DNA of 30,617 bases from CAYGVT01 sp964353355 (lineage in GTDB: Archaea > Thermoplasmatota > DTKX01 > GCA-020343715). The notes beneath the pieces are model-generated. The model made no database searches, was not told the origin of the DNA, and saw only the letters and a program-made list of their open reading frames with translations. Position numbers and translations under genes: made by a program. This document shows positions 7,566-15,961 of this stretch, one piece after another. The DNA lies in contig CAYGVT010000105.1 of NCBI GenBank assembly GCA_964353355.1, forward strand, positions 1-30,617, read 5' to 3'. Within the stretch, counting starts at the first letter, position 1. Each line of letters begins with the position of its first letter.

Positions 7566-7650
7566 CGAGCCCCACCTTGTTGTGACCATCCTCTAACTCT
7601 GTCTCCTTCCATCGGACAGGTCAAGGGTACACCGGCCACGCACTCGACCG

Positions 7651-7659
7651 CTTTTAAAG
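7651..7659 (-). promoter_or_regulatory. TATA box with upstream A-tract for the zinc-ribbon gene
   Basis: The minus strand reads CTTTAAAAG, preceded by a purine-rich BRE-like CGGAGC and an eight-base A tract (T run near 7668-7676 on the plus strand). The predicted start of transcription is near 7630. The remainder of the 251-base gap 7566-7816 shows no gene. Confidence 0.6.
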
Positions 7660-7816
7660 GCTCCGACTTTTTTTTCATCTGTAATTCTCACGAGACGCAA
7701 CTAAGGCCCATACGCACTGCGGGCCGCCCGGGCCCTCCCTGGGGCCCTGGCAGGTCGTCCCTGCGGCCGCTCCGGCGGGACGTCCGATATGGGTCGTTTT
7801 ATGGGACACCCGCCCG

Positions 7817-10800
7817 CTAGCGCGGCCCGTCGGGGCGCCTGCGGCCCGCGGCCGCGGTCGCTGCGACTGCCGCCGCGAGCAACCCGATGGCGGCCGAGGC
7901 CGCCCCGGCGCCCGGTGCCTTCTCCTCCTCCTCGATGTACACCGTGGTGCGCGCGACGGACGAATCCGACCCGTCGCTCACCGTGAGCGTGACGGTGTAG
8001 AGGCCGGTCTTTGAGAAGCGGTGGCTGACGTACAGCCCCTCGGCCGTCTGGCCGTCGCCGAAGTCCCACACGTAGGAGATGGTGTCGTCGTCGCGGTCGC
8101 TGGACGCATCGGCCGAGAACTGGACGTCCTTGCCCGCGCGCGACACCTTCGAGTCGCCCCCGTTGGCGATCGGAGGGTTGTTGACGAAGAACCAGTCCTC
8201 CTCGCCAGGCACCCAGAACGCTCCCCAGGAGCCGAGCTCGTTCTGCGCCCGGAACATGAACTGGTAGCGGAAGCCGCGGGACGTCTCGAACTGCGTGTCA
8301 GTCCGCGCGTTGGAGACGCGCTCCCACTCGGACCAGGTCCACCTGTCGCCGATGCGGGTGGCGAACCTCATCCGCAGATCGCCCAGCGTGATGTTGTAGC
8401 CTCGAGGGTCGGTCGAGGTGATGTTGATGCTGACGAACGGGTCCACGACCGTGCCCCTCGGGTAGGCGATCGTCGAGCCGGGGCCCGGGATGGCCACCGT
8501 GAACTCCTCCGACCAGGACCAGTCCGTCCATGCGCCCGCGTTGTTCATCGCGCGGACGCCCACCGTGTAGACCTGGGAGTTGGTGAACGCGAGGCCAGGG
8601 ACCGAGAGCTGGTCGTTGGCTGGGTAGGGGAGCCACGTCGGCGTGAGCAGGTCGAACATCTCCTTGTCCGTGCCGATGCCCACCTCCACGCCCCCCAAGC
8701 CGGACTCCGGGTCGGCGTAGCCGATGTCGACCGACAGGCGGTCGAGGTTCGCCCACACCTCATCCTGGAGCGGGACGCGGGGGGGCTTGACCATGATGGG
8801 CACGGTCGCGTCGATGCGCACCGCGAACTCCTCGGTCCACGGACCCTGGTTGGACGCGTAGTCGACCGCGCGGGCACGGAAGGCGTAGTACGTGTCGGCG
8901 TCGGCCGTGTAGACGGATTGGGTGCTGCGCCACTCGGCCAGCCATCCCGTCCATTCTCCCGTCTCCTTGCGCACCTGGACCTCGTACTCCTTGATGCCGG
9001 TGCCCGGCGAGTAGTCGGACCCGATCCAGCGCAGGACGAACGACCTGCTGGTCTGGAAGTTTGACAGGTCGGCCCAGCTCACGGTCGGGACCTGGGTGTC
9101 GACGAAGGTCTGCGTGTCGCCCTTGCCGCCGATGTACAGCTGCTCGTTCCACACGCCGTCGCGGGCGCGCATCCGGAAGTAGTAGAGCGCCCCCTCCTCG
9201 CCGGTGAAGTTGGCCGCCACCAGCGTCGTGCCCCTGTGCCAATCGGTCCATCCGATCCCGGTCGATTCGCGGTACTGCACGTCGTACGTGCCGGCGGGCG
9301 CGAGGCCCGAGCCGGGGATCTGGTCCGCGGCCGACCAGGTGACGGTGAACTCGAGGCTGGTCGAGTACTTGGGCGAGACCGCGTGGCCGATGGGCGAGAT
9401 GGTGTCGACCGTTATGGTGTTCACCCTGGAGGACCGGCTCCATAGGTAGAGGTCGTTCGAGTGGACGCGCCACCTGTAGACCATGTTGTCCTCCAGCTTG
9501 TAGCCCTCGGGCAGCCTGAAGCTCGCGACGGTGCCCTGGCGGAAGGTCGCGCACGCGAAGCCCTCGCCCTCCTTCTCGTCGTAGAGCCCCTTGCTCATGT
9601 CGAACGTCATGGTGTTGAACAGGTCCGTGAAGTCCGTCTTGGTGATCTGCAGCTTGTAGAGCAGCAGGTCGTCGTCCGAGTCGTTGGAGGAGAACTTGAA
9701 AGTCGGCGTGGCGTTGGCGAACCCGTTGTCCGAGGGCTGGATGATGATGGCCGGACGGGACGCGTTGTTGTACAGGATGTCCAGCCCGTACATGTCCAGG
9801 CGCCCCGGGGTGGCCGAGAAGATGGACAGCGGGATGGTCACGAAGCCGTCGGCGTCCGCGTAGTGGGTATCGTTTCTGACGTAGTCGGTGAGCGGCTTCG
9901 TCAGGTTGGTGGCCCCCAGCTCGGCGCGGCCGATGAGCTCCCCGGTGTGCGTCCACTCGTACCGCTTGTCGTCGCCGAAGTCGACGATGAGGTCCGCGGG
10001 ATAGGTCTGGTAGGTCATGTTCAGGTTGATGGCCCTCACGCTGTCGTACCTGGCAGCGCTCGTGCTGTAGGAGGTTATCTTGACCGCGAAGTTCGTCGTG
10101 CGGTTGACGAGGTCGTACGTCGTGCCGTTCGTGATCTGGGTCCAGTTCAACCCGGCGTTGGTGGAGAAGTAGATGCGCGTGTCGCCGCCGTTGCGGGCGA
10201 TGTTGAGCGTGAAGTTGATGAACCTGATGAGCAGGGGCTGCGTGATGGGCGGGCTCGACACCCACGAGCCCGAGTACTCGCGCCGCTGCAGCCAGATGCC
10301 GATGCGCTTGGCGTCCTTGTTGGCGGTGATGGCGTCCATGGCGCCATCGCCGTTCACGTCGGCCGCGGCCGTGGCCTGTATCATGTCGGTCGTGTCCCAG
10401 ACCTTGGCCGTGGTCATGAGCTCGTTCTCCTCCTGCTTGATGAAGCCGAACTTCTTGCCGACGCCGCCCACGATCACGTCCTTCGCGCCGTCGCCATCGA
10501 AGTCGGCGATGCGCGGCCAGGTCGGGTTGGTGATGCCCGAGATGGAGTAGGGGCCGTTGAAGCCGCCAGTGGAGACCTGGTAGTAGGCGCGCACCTTCCC
10601 GCTGTAGTAGTTCGAGAAGACGATGTCGTCGCGGCTGTCGCCCGTCACGTCGCCCGCGTCGATGCCCTGGCAGTAGGTGTAGGCCCAGTACCTCCACGTG
10701 TAGCTGGTCGAGATGGAGCCGGAGTCGTCCTGCAGGTGGATGCGGATGAACCCGTAGCCCTGGTAGTCGTAGGTGTACTGGGTCGAGAGCGTCCACACGA

Positions 10801-11737
10801 CGTCGTTCCGGCCGTCGCGGTCGAAGTCGCCGATGGCGACGCCGCGCACGTAGTAGGTGTAGTAGTAGTAGCCACCGCTGTTGACGGCGGCGTCGAAGGA
10901 CTTGGTGAAGTTGCCGTCCGTCCCCTGGGTCCACATCATGCCCTGCTGCTCGGCGCCGGCGATGACCAGGTCCTCGCGCGCGTCGCCGTTGATGTCGCCC
11001 ACGTCCAGGTCTCGGACGTTGCGGCCGGTGTTGATGGTCTTCTTGGTGTTGAAGCCGCCGGTGGACTTGGACGTGAAGATGTCGATGTAGCCGCCCGTGC
11101 AGCCCACGGCGAAGTCGGCCCTGCCGTCGGCGTCGAGGTCGCCCGTCTCGACGATCATGGGGCCCGTCGATGTCGCGAGGTCGGTGCCCTTCACCAGGTC
11201 GCCCGCCGCGCTCTGGGTGAAGACAGACACGGAGTTGGAGTCGGTGTTGGCGCACACGACGTCCGTCCTGCCGTCTTTGTTGAAGTCGGCCGTGGCCACC
11301 CCGTTCACGTTGTTGCCAGCGGTCTTGGTCTTCTCCGGCATGAAGGGCGCGAGGGTGTCCATGTCGAGGTGCAGCCCCTGCGTGTCGTATACCATCGCGG
11401 GGCTATCGCCCTCCTTCGAGAACACACCGGCGCGCCAGTCACTGGAGCTGCTGAGCGACCTGTTGTTGTTGGTCTTGAGGAAGGCGCTGCCCTCCAGCGT
11501 GAGGCTCGCGTCGAGGACGTTGGATTCCTTGGGGAGCCTGATGCTGTAGTCGGTCCTCTCTGAGTCCCTTGTGAAGTTGATGCTGACGCTGCCCTCTCCG
11601 ATCGAGAACGTCCTCAGGATGCCGGACGCGGCCGCGACATCCTCGGTGACGGTCGAGCCGCTGATGAGCATGCCCAGGACCAGGACAGCGACCGCCGGAA
11701 CGAGCGCTCCCCTGGTCATCATGCGAGAACCAACCAC
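7817..11737 (-). CDS. surface protein: 7 FG-GAP repeats, Fn3/Ig-like domains, PKD, PGA-type C-terminal tail
   Basis: A 1306-residue predicted exported protein. It has a signal peptide (basic MVGSRMMTRG, then ALVPAVAVLVLGMLISG). Seven FG-GAP/VCBS repeats with calcium-loop motifs follow at about 145-486 (ADFNKDGRTD, GDLDADGRAD, GDINGDARED, GDFDRDGRND, GDVTGDSRDD, ADFDGDGAKD, ADVNGDGAMD), the right number for an integrin-like seven-bladed propeller. Next come several Fn3/Ig-like modules, a PKD domain (about 1188-1270, VWDFGDG) and a tail with PGA (1275-1277), a hydrophobic stretch and RRR. The tail has the layout of a PGF-CTERM sorting signal but with Ala for Phe. GTG 11737 is the start: GGAGG lies 7 bases upstream. 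It follows its equally long paralogue after 111 bases with no AT-rich promoter, so co-transcription is likely. Ligand unknown; adhesion or S-layer association is possible. Confidence 0.92.
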   Translation of the reverse strand: MVGSRMMTRGALVPAVAVLVLGMLISGSTVTEDVAAASGILRTFSIGEGSVSINFTRDSERTDYSIRLPKESNVLDASLTLEGSAFLKTNNNRSLSSSSDWRAGVFSKEGDSPAMVYDTQGLHLDMDTLAPFMPEKTKTAGNNVNGVATADFNKDGRTDVVCANTDSNSVSVFTQSAAGDLVKGTDLATSTGPMIVETGDLDADGRADFAVGCTGGYIDIFTSKSTGGFNTKKTINTGRNVRDLDVGDINGDAREDLVIAGAEQQGMMWTQGTDGNFTKSFDAAVNSGGYYYYTYYVRGVAIGDFDRDGRNDVVWTLSTQYTYDYQGYGFIRIHLQDDSGSISTSYTWRYWAYTYCQGIDAGDVTGDSRDDIVFSNYYSGKVRAYYQVSTGGFNGPYSISGITNPTWPRIADFDGDGAKDVIVGGVGKKFGFIKQEENELMTTAKVWDTTDMIQATAAADVNGDGAMDAITANKDAKRIGIWLQRREYSGSWVSSPPITQPLLIRFINFTLNIARNGGDTRIYFSTNAGLNWTQITNGTTYDLVNRTTNFAVKITSYSTSAARYDSVRAINLNMTYQTYPADLIVDFGDDKRYEWTHTGELIGRAELGATNLTKPLTDYVRNDTHYADADGFVTIPLSIFSATPGRLDMYGLDILYNNASRPAIIIQPSDNGFANATPTFKFSSNDSDDDLLLYKLQITKTDFTDLFNTMTFDMSKGLYDEKEGEGFACATFRQGTVASFRLPEGYKLEDNMVYRWRVHSNDLYLWSRSSRVNTITVDTISPIGHAVSPKYSTSLEFTVTWSAADQIPGSGLAPAGTYDVQYRESTGIGWTDWHRGTTLVAANFTGEEGALYYFRMRARDGVWNEQLYIGGKGDTQTFVDTQVPTVSWADLSNFQTSRSFVLRWIGSDYSPGTGIKEYEVQVRKETGEWTGWLAEWRSTQSVYTADADTYYAFRARAVDYASNQGPWTEEFAVRIDATVPIMVKPPRVPLQDEVWANLDRLSVDIGYADPESGLGGVEVGIGTDKEMFDLLTPTWLPYPANDQLSVPGLAFTNSQVYTVGVRAMNNAGAWTDWSWSEEFTVAIPGPGSTIAYPRGTVVDPFVSINITSTDPRGYNITLGDLRMRFATRIGDRWTWSEWERVSNARTDTQFETSRGFRYQFMFRAQNELGSWGAFWVPGEEDWFFVNNPPIANGGDSKVSRAGKDVQFSADASSDRDDDTISYVWDFGDGQTAEGLYVSHRFSKTGLYTVTLTVSDGSDSSVARTTVYIEEEEKAPGAGAASAAIGLLAAAVAATAAAGRRRPDGPR

Positions 11738-11848
11738 TATGGTCCCTCCTCGTGGTGCCGTCGTACGGCCATCCTTGCGTCATCCCCTGTGTCGTTGGTG
11801 AGCGTGGGCTGGGAAGCCAGGGGTCGCGACCGCGGCGCGCCGCCGCGT

Positions 11849-14800
11849 TCACTCCCTCCGGCGGCGGCCAGTGGCCGCCACTGCGATGGCGAATGCGGCG
11901 AGCAGGCCGAGCGCGGCGGCTGCGGAGCCGAACCCGGGCGCCTTCTCCGCGGATTCGATGTAGACCGTCGTGCGGGCGACCGAGGCCTCGTTGCCATCGC
12001 TCACCGTGAGCGTCACGGTGTACAGGCCGCTCTTGGAGAAGCGGTGGCTGACGTAGAGCCCCTCGGCCGTCTCGCCGTCGCCGAAGTCCCACTTGTACGT
12101 GAGCGTGTCGTCGTCGCGGTCGTTGGACTCGTCGGCCGAGAACTGCACGTCCTTGCCGGCCTTGGAGACCTTCGCGGGCCCGCCGTTCGCGACGGGCGGG
12201 TTGTTGACGAAGAACCACTGCCCCTCGGACGGCGTCCAGAACGGCCCCCAGGAGCCGAGCTCGTTCTGCGCGCGGAACATGAACTGGTAGCGGAAGCCGC
12301 GCTTGCCCTCGAACACCATGTCGGTCTTCGCGTTCGAGACGCGCTCCCACTCGGTCCATGTCCACACCTCCCCGGCGCGGGTGGCGTACCTCATCCGCAG
12401 ATCGCCCAGCGTGATGTTGTAGTCGCGCGGGTCGGTCGAGCTGATGTTGATGGACACGCGCGGGTCCACGACGGTGCCCGTCGGGTAGCTGATGAGGGAC
12501 TCGGGGCCAGGGATGGCCACCATGAACTCGTCCGACCAGACCCACTCGGACCATGCGCCGGCGAAGTTCTCGGCGTGCACGCCGATGTAGTAGACCTGGG
12601 AGTTCGTGAGCTCGAGGGTCGTGATGACGAGCGAGCCGGTCGGCGGGTACGGGAACAGGGTCGGCGTGAGCACGTCGAACATCCCCTTGTCCGAGCCGAT
12701 GCCCGCCTCGACGGACCTGACGCCGGATTCGGGGTCCGCGTAGCTGAAGTTGACGATGAGCCGGTTGAGCTGCTCCCACACGCCCTCCCTGAGCGGGACC
12801 TTGGGGCCCATGGCCATGATGGGCGGCGTCGCGTCGATCCTGACGGTGAAGTCCTCGCTCCACGGGCCCCGGTTGTTGGCGTTGTCCGTCGCCATCACGC
12901 GGAAGGTGTAAGTCGTGTCCGCGTCGGCCTGGAACACCGCCTGGGTGCTCCTGAACTCGGACAGCCACGTGCTCCAGTCCGCGGTCTCCTTGTGGAGCTG
13001 CACCTCGTAGTACTTGATGCCCGAGCCGGGCACGTAGTCGGAGGCGCTCCACCGGACCAGGAACGAGCGGGCGTCCTGGAAGTTGGGCATCAGCGCCCAG
13101 TTGATCGTCGGGGCGATGGTGTCGATGGTGGTCTGGGTGTCGCCCTTGCCACCGATGTAGAGCTGCTCGTTCCACACGCCGTCGCGGGCGCGCATGCGGA
13201 AGTAGTAGGTCATCCCCTCCTCGCCGGTGAAGTTGGCGGTGGTCAGGTTCGTGCGGGTCAGCCAGTCGGTCCACATGGTGTCGGACGACTTGCGGTACTG
13301 CACGTCGTACGTGCCGGCGGGCGCGAGGCCCGAGCCGGGCATCTGGTCCGCGGCCGACCAGGTGATGGCGAACTCGAGGGTGGTCGCGTACTTGGGGGAG
13401 TTCGCGTGGCCGATGGGGAAGATGCTGTCGACCTTGATGGTGTAGACCGAGGACGACTTGCTCCACAGGTAGCCGTCGAAGGCGTACGCGCGCCACTTGT
13501 AGACAGTGTTGTCCTCGAGCTTGTTGAAGTCGGGGAGCCTGAAGGACCCGCCCGTCCCCTGCCTGAAGGTGGAGGCCGCGAAGCCCTCGCCCTCCTTGTC
13601 GTCGAATAGGTCCTTGGTCATGTCGAACGTCATGGTGTTGAAGGCGTCCATGAAGTCCGTCTTTGTTATCTGCAGCCGGAAGAACAGGAGGTCGTCGTCG
13701 GTGTCGTTGGCGTAGAACCTGAAAGTCGGCGTCGCGTTGACGAACGCGTTCTCGGTCGGGGCCTCCAGGACCGGGGGCCGGGACGCGTTGTTGAACAGGA
13801 TGTGCAGATCGGTGATGCGGAGCGTGCCCGGGGTGCCGGAGTAGAACATGAGCGGGACCGTGACGTAGCCGGAGCCGTCGGGGAAGTGGGTCCCGTTCTG
13901 CACGTAGGCCGTCAGTGGGGCGGCCAGGTTGAGGAGGGATGTGGTCCCGATCAGCTCGCCCGAGGCGTTCCACTCGATCTTGTTGTCGTCGCCGAGGTCG
14001 AGCACGAGGTCCGCGGGGTAGCTCTGGTAGGTCATGTTCATGCGGAACTCGCGCAGCGTGTCGTACCTCGAGGCGGACGTGGCGTGGAAGGTCACCTTGA
14101 ACCAGAGCCTGTCCGTCCGGTTGACGAGGTCGTAGACCGTCGCGTTGACTACCTCGGTCCAGTTGAGCCCGGCGTCCACGGAGAAGTAGAACTTGGTCTC
14201 GCCTCCGCCGGGCCGGATGTAGGATGTGAAGTTGACGTACCTGATTGGGAGGGGCTTGATGATGGGGCTGGACACGTACGCCCCGTCGTAGGTCAGCCGC
14301 TGCTTGAAGATGTGGGCGGAGTTGCCCTCGCCGTCGGCCGTGACGGCGTCGACGTAGCCGTCGGACTGGTCGAGGCGGCCCGCCGCGACCGCGCGCCCGT
14401 TGGCGCCCGAGGGCAGGTCGAACTTCTTCGCCATCGAGAAGAGCGCGCCTTCGGACTGCTTGTAGAACAGCAGGCTCGGGGCGGCGGTGGCCACGGCCAG
14501 GTCGTTCTTGCCGTCGCCGTCGAAGTCGGCGATGGAGGCCCTGTGGACCTCGGAGCCACCGCCCAGGCCGGTGGGGGAGCCCCAGCCGCCCGTCGAGGCC
14601 TGGTATATCACGTTGACCTTGTTGACCCAGATCTTGCTCACGACGACGTCGGCGCGGCCGTCGCCGCTCACATCGCCGGCCTCCACGTTCCAGGTGCCGG
14701 TGCCGGTGTACACCGACGTGTAGGAGGAGAACGAGCCGCTCGAGCCCTGGGTGTAGATCTTGGTGATGCCATAGTACATGTAGTCGTAGTTCCAGCCGTA

Positions 14801-15769
14801 CCAGTAGCAGATGGTGAACACCAAGTCGGTCTTGCCGTCCTTGTTGAAGTCGGCGGACGCGACGTCGCGGATGTTCATCGGGTAGTAGCCCCACAGGCTC
14901 TCGCCCGCCGTGATGGTCGTGGTGGTCTCATAGCCGCCGGTCGACTTCTGGGTGACGGTGTAGGCGTAGTAGCTGTCGGTGCCGGCGCAAACGTCGTCCA
15001 GGCCATCGGCATTGAAGTCGCCGCTCGCGATGCCGACGACGTTCTTCCCGACGGAGTAGGCGGTGCGGTCGAAGCCGCTCGTGGACTTCTGGGTGAGGAA
15101 GTCGACGCAGGCGCCGGCCTCGCAGCCCACCGCGATGTCGAGGAGGTCGTCGTCGTTGAAGTCGCCGGTCGCCAGGCTCTTCGGGGAGTCCGAGGTGGTC
15201 ACGGTGGTCTTGCTCGTGAACTTGCCCTGGGCGTCCTGGTAGTACACGGTGACGGAGTCGGAGTCGTAGTTCGCGGTCGCGAAGTCGTCCCTGCGGTCGC
15301 CGTTGAAGTCGCCGGTGACGACGTCATAGGCGTTGTTGCCCACTGCCTTCTTCTCGCCGGGCCAGAACGGGGCCATGACGTCCATGTCGAGGTGGAGGCC
15401 GTCGGTGTCGTAGACGAGCGTGGCGACGTCCCCGTCCTTGGAGATGGCGCCGTTCCTCCAGTCCTGCGAGGACTTGTAGCTGGTGACCTGGTTCTTGATG
15501 AAGATGTAGTCGCCGGTGAGGTTCACGCTCGCCGAGAGCACGTTCGATTCCTTGGGCAGGCGGAGCGTGTAGTCGGTGTTCTCCTGGCCGTCGATCCTCG
15601 TGTAGTTGATCTGGACCGTCGGAGGCTGGTTGTGCAGCTCCGTGATGAGGCCTGACGCGGCCTCGACACCCTCGCTGCCTATGCCAGACGTGAGGAGGAT
15701 CGAGACGACCGCGAGGGCGAGGAGCGTTCCGGGCACTGCTCGTAGATGGAGGTCTCTTTCGACACCCAT
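11849..15769 (-). CDS. surface protein: 7 FG-GAP repeats, Fn3/Ig-like domains, PKD, PGF-CTERM tail
   Basis: A 1306-residue exported paralogue of the protein at 7817-11737, with the same length and domain order. The signal peptide is MGVERDLHLR plus AVPGTLLALAVVSILLTSG. Seven FG-GAP/VCBS repeats are visible (GDFNGDRRDD, GDFNDDDLLD, GDFNADGLDD, ADFNKDGKTD, GDVSGDGRAD, ADFDGDGKND and a degenerate GRLDQSDGYVD). Then come Fn3/Ig-like modules and a PKD domain (about 1191-1273). The C-terminus is APGFGSAAAALGLL, a hydrophobic helix, and GRRRRE. That is a close match to the PGF-CTERM signal known to be cut and lipid-linked by archaeosortase in other archaea. ATG 15769 has GGTGG 6 bases upstream and TATA elements behind it. 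It is first in the presumed two-gene operon. Asn-x-Ser/Thr sites are frequent, which suits a glycosylated envelope protein. Confidence 0.93.
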   Translation of the reverse strand: MGVERDLHLRAVPGTLLALAVVSILLTSGIGSEGVEAASGLITELHNQPPTVQINYTRIDGQENTDYTLRLPKESNVLSASVNLTGDYIFIKNQVTSYKSSQDWRNGAISKDGDVATLVYDTDGLHLDMDVMAPFWPGEKKAVGNNAYDVVTGDFNGDRRDDFATANYDSDSVTVYYQDAQGKFTSKTTVTTSDSPKSLATGDFNDDDLLDIAVGCEAGACVDFLTQKSTSGFDRTAYSVGKNVVGIASGDFNADGLDDVCAGTDSYYAYTVTQKSTGGYETTTTITAGESLWGYYPMNIRDVASADFNKDGKTDLVFTICYWYGWNYDYMYYGITKIYTQGSSGSFSSYTSVYTGTGTWNVEAGDVSGDGRADVVVSKIWVNKVNVIYQASTGGWGSPTGLGGGSEVHRASIADFDGDGKNDLAVATAAPSLLFYKQSEGALFSMAKKFDLPSGANGRAVAAGRLDQSDGYVDAVTADGEGNSAHIFKQRLTYDGAYVSSPIIKPLPIRYVNFTSYIRPGGGETKFYFSVDAGLNWTEVVNATVYDLVNRTDRLWFKVTFHATSASRYDTLREFRMNMTYQSYPADLVLDLGDDNKIEWNASGELIGTTSLLNLAAPLTAYVQNGTHFPDGSGYVTVPLMFYSGTPGTLRITDLHILFNNASRPPVLEAPTENAFVNATPTFRFYANDTDDDLLFFRLQITKTDFMDAFNTMTFDMTKDLFDDKEGEGFAASTFRQGTGGSFRLPDFNKLEDNTVYKWRAYAFDGYLWSKSSSVYTIKVDSIFPIGHANSPKYATTLEFAITWSAADQMPGSGLAPAGTYDVQYRKSSDTMWTDWLTRTNLTTANFTGEEGMTYYFRMRARDGVWNEQLYIGGKGDTQTTIDTIAPTINWALMPNFQDARSFLVRWSASDYVPGSGIKYYEVQLHKETADWSTWLSEFRSTQAVFQADADTTYTFRVMATDNANNRGPWSEDFTVRIDATPPIMAMGPKVPLREGVWEQLNRLIVNFSYADPESGVRSVEAGIGSDKGMFDVLTPTLFPYPPTGSLVITTLELTNSQVYYIGVHAENFAGAWSEWVWSDEFMVAIPGPESLISYPTGTVVDPRVSINISSTDPRDYNITLGDLRMRYATRAGEVWTWTEWERVSNAKTDMVFEGKRGFRYQFMFRAQNELGSWGPFWTPSEGQWFFVNNPPVANGGPAKVSKAGKDVQFSADESNDRDDDTLTYKWDFGDGETAEGLYVSHRFSKSGLYTVTLTVSDGNEASVARTTVYIESAEKAPGFGSAAAALGLLAAFAIAVAATGRRRRE

Positions 15770-15800
15770 GCTAATCCACCATCCTGGTGCTAGGAGCCTT

Positions 15801-15821
15801 GAGTATTTAAAAATATTTATA
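15801..15821 (-). promoter_or_regulatory. TATA boxes of the surface-protein operon
   Basis: On the minus strand TATAAATA (15821-15814) is followed by a second AT stretch, TTTTTAAATA. Depending on which is used, the leader would be some 10-25 bases. This is the only AT-rich promoter-like island for both 1306-residue genes. Confidence 0.7.
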
Positions 15822-15887
15822 CCGTCTTAGACCGTGCCGGGCACCTCGCCAGGAGCGTCGAGGGACCCCGTCGCTCGCGCTCCGCTA

Positions 15888-15895
15888 CTTATTAG
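15888..15895 (+). promoter_or_regulatory. possible TATA element for the MFS gene
   Basis: CTTATTAG is the only AT-rich octamer in the right place and orientation, with predicted transcription start near 15918. It is divergent from the surface-protein promoter. The match is weak. Confidence 0.35.
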
Positions 15896-15961
15896 CAGTC
15901 CGACCGCGATGACGAGGGCGACCTGGGCACGGCCTAGAGGGACGAGGGTGGCGGGGGATCG

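Noticed and set aside
9461..11563. 700-codon plus-strand open frame opposite the FG-GAP gene
   Set aside because: It is a mirror frame produced by the GC-rich third positions of the true gene; its protein is Val/Arg/Gly-rich with no domain. The same holds for 13802-15655, 27444-30179, 22869-25523 and 1706-3559.
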